A stretch of 6,071 bases of DNA from Candidatus Iainarchaeum sp. (GTDB lineage: Archaea > Iainarchaeota > Iainarchaeia > Iainarchaeales > GCA-2688035). Position 1 is the stretch's first letter. The number at the start of each line of letters is the position of its first letter. The stretch covers positions 1 to 6,071 of the forward strand of contig JAQTPU010000052.1 of the NCBI GenBank assembly GCA_028712575.1, in the 5' to 3' direction. Positions 5,261 through 6,071 of the stretch are shown in pieces. Under the pieces are notes generated by a model. That model saw nothing but the letters and a program-made list of their open reading frames with translations. It was not told where the DNA came from and ran no database searches. Both the position numbers and the translations under genes were made by a program.

Positions 5261-5876
5261 CAGAGGCAAAGCCGAAAAGCAGGATTATCACTGCCCAGCA
5301 TGCAAGGTTTATCCAGGGCTTCTGCCCTGAAGAGTGGGAAATTATCTTATAGAGCACTATCCATTGCCAGACCATTATTGCTGCGCCGATTGCCAGAAAT
5401 GCAATGAACAGGCCGAAGTTCGCCCCTTTCGGCATTGTTGCAATCATAAGGGCTGCAGTTGCGGCAAGTTCCTGTGTTGTCCCTGCTGTTGCGGCATTCT
5501 GCATTGCGGAGAAAAATTCCTGTGAAAAAATAAGCCTTGAAAAAAGCGACACTACTGCAAGCACGACAGTAAGCAGATAAACAAGCCCAAGCGAAGAAAT
5601 AATGCCCATTAGCATTCCCCTGCTGTTTTTGCTGTTGAAAATCATTCCCGCTGCAAAAACCATTGCGGCAAGGACAAAAAACAGGATATATTTTTTTATG
5701 ATATTGTCTATTGCAAACGCAGCCCAGTTCACTGCAATGCCGTTCATCAGAAAGCTTATTGCGGCAATTGCAGCCACAACAAGCACCAAAGCAAGGGAAA
5801 CAATTATGTTCGGCTTTTCAAAATTGTCCTCTATTGCCCTGCTTACACTGAAAACATCCAGATTCAACCAAATCAC
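5253..5876 (-). CDS. Five-pass membrane protein, Yip1-like
   Basis: This 207-residue integral membrane protein has no catalytic motifs that I can see. A short polar N-terminus (1-22, containing SRAIEDNFEKPN) is followed by five hydrophobic segments at about 24-45, 63-80, 89-113, 153-178 and 188-206, with a long loop at 114-150 rich in Ala, Thr and Gln. Five helices after a short amphipathic start with a NFEKPN-like lead-in resemble the archaeal/bacterial Yip1 (PF04893) domain, but this is a layout match and not a motif match. There is no cleavable signal peptide. The start is a GTG at 5876, about 27 bases after a TATA box centre, so the message is probably leaderless. The gene stops inside the Hsp20 promoter, 30 bases before that gene's first ATG. 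Function is unknown; nothing nearby points to a partner. Confidence 0.8.
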   Translation of the reverse strand: MIWLNLDVFSVSRAIEDNFEKPNIIVSLALVLVVAAIAAISFLMNGIAVNWAAFAIDNIIKKYILFFVLAAMVFAAGMIFNSKNSRGMLMGIISSLGLVYLLTVVLAVVSLFSRLIFSQEFFSAMQNAATAGTTQELAATAALMIATMPKGANFGLFIAFLAIGAAIMVWQWIVLYKIISHSSGQKPWINLACWAVIILLFGFASAL

Positions 5877-5897
5877 TGCATTGTATAAGGGATTTGT

Positions 5898-5908
5898 AAT
5901 ATTTAAAT
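5898..5908 (-). promoter_or_regulatory. TATA box of the membrane protein gene
   Basis: ATTTAAATATT on the - strand is a near-ideal archaeal TATA box. Its centre, about 5903, lies 22-27 bases before positions 5881-5876, where an ATG and the GTG start are found. It also covers the stop codon of the upstream gene. Confidence 0.6.
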
Positions 5909-6070
5909 CTTGATTCCTTTTAATTTTTTCCTTTCCTGCAATTCAAGAAGCTTTCTTTCTATGGCGTCTATTTCATGCCTGCTGCCGTTTCCAATCTTGA
6001 GTGCAATTATTGTGGCAAGAATCCTCAATACCTTTTTTCCAGGCGCTTTCAGCGCTTCTGCCAAAACCCT
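5903..6070 (-). CDS. C-terminal 55 residues of an unrecognised protein (5' end outside the window)
   Basis: One - strand frame is open from the window edge to a TAA at 5905-5903, coding 55 residues that begin RVLAEALKAPGKKVLRILAT and end in a Lys-rich tail (ERKKLKGIKI). The segment looks protein-like: a helix with Lys/Leu pattern, then GNGSRHEIDAIERKLLELQE, a likely amphipathic or coiled-coil helix. I do not recognise a family. Codon use matches the neighbours, and another - strand frame tested is closed by a stop. It runs in the same direction as the membrane protein gene, 26 bases upstream of it, and could share a transcript, though the TATA box between them argues for a separate start. Confidence 0.65.
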   Translation of the reverse strand, partial: RVLAEALKAPGKKVLRILATIIALKIGNGSRHEIDAIERKLLELQERKKLKGIKI

Positions 6071-6071
6071 T

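Noticed and set aside
1..6071. Mobile element, CRISPR array, defence island, tRNA or rRNA gene
   Set aside because: No transposase, integrase, spaced direct repeats, or tRNA-like cloverleaf were seen; nearly all bases are in housekeeping genes with uniform base use.

Overview
The window looks like a piece of an archaeal chromosome, most likely from a small-genome DPANN-type lineage. The Diapherotrites/Iainarchaeum neighbourhood is my guess; it is not proven by the sequence. The archaeal signs are TATA boxes of the TTTAAATA type about 20-25 bases before several start codons, apparently leaderless first genes, GGTG-type Shine-Dalgarno motifs only at internal operon junctions, and a small ribbon-helix-helix regulator next to housekeeping genes. 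Genes are packed with almost no spacing, the DNA leans to A+T, and lysine and phenylalanine codons make many A or T runs.

Layout. Positions 2-2526 on the + strand hold a tight operon: the 3' part of guaB (IMP dehydrogenase), folD (methylene-THF dehydrogenase/cyclohydrolase) and purN (GAR formyltransferase). Positions 2527-2630 are a short A+T-rich regulatory gap with inverted repeats and an archaeal promoter. A small ribbon-helix-helix regulator follows at 2631-2873 (+). The rest is on the - strand. purD (GAR synthetase, 2870-4138) runs tail-to-tail into the regulator and overlaps its stop codon. Upstream of purD, and overlapping it only by the ribosome binding region, is 5-formyl-THF cyclo-ligase (4140-4691). 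Then come a small heat-shock protein (4737-5222) with its own promoter and a hairpin plus T-tract terminator, a five-pass membrane protein resembling the Yip1 family (5253-5876), and the 3' end of an unrecognised gene (5903 to the window edge).

How the genes fit together. PurD makes glycinamide ribonucleotide (GAR). PurN formylates it using 10-formyl-THF. FolD makes 10-formyl-THF, and the cyclo-ligase returns 5-formyl-THF to the usable folate pool. GuaB acts after IMP, on the GMP branch. The two facing operons are therefore one purine/one-carbon module. The Hsp20 and membrane protein genes look like unrelated neighbours.

I see no CRISPR array, transposon, RNA gene or clearly new multi-gene system. 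The points most worth a second look are the regulator's candidate operator, the Asp in place of the NADP-binding Arg in FolD, the variant phosphate loop in PurN, and ribosome binding sites written into the last codons of the upstream genes.
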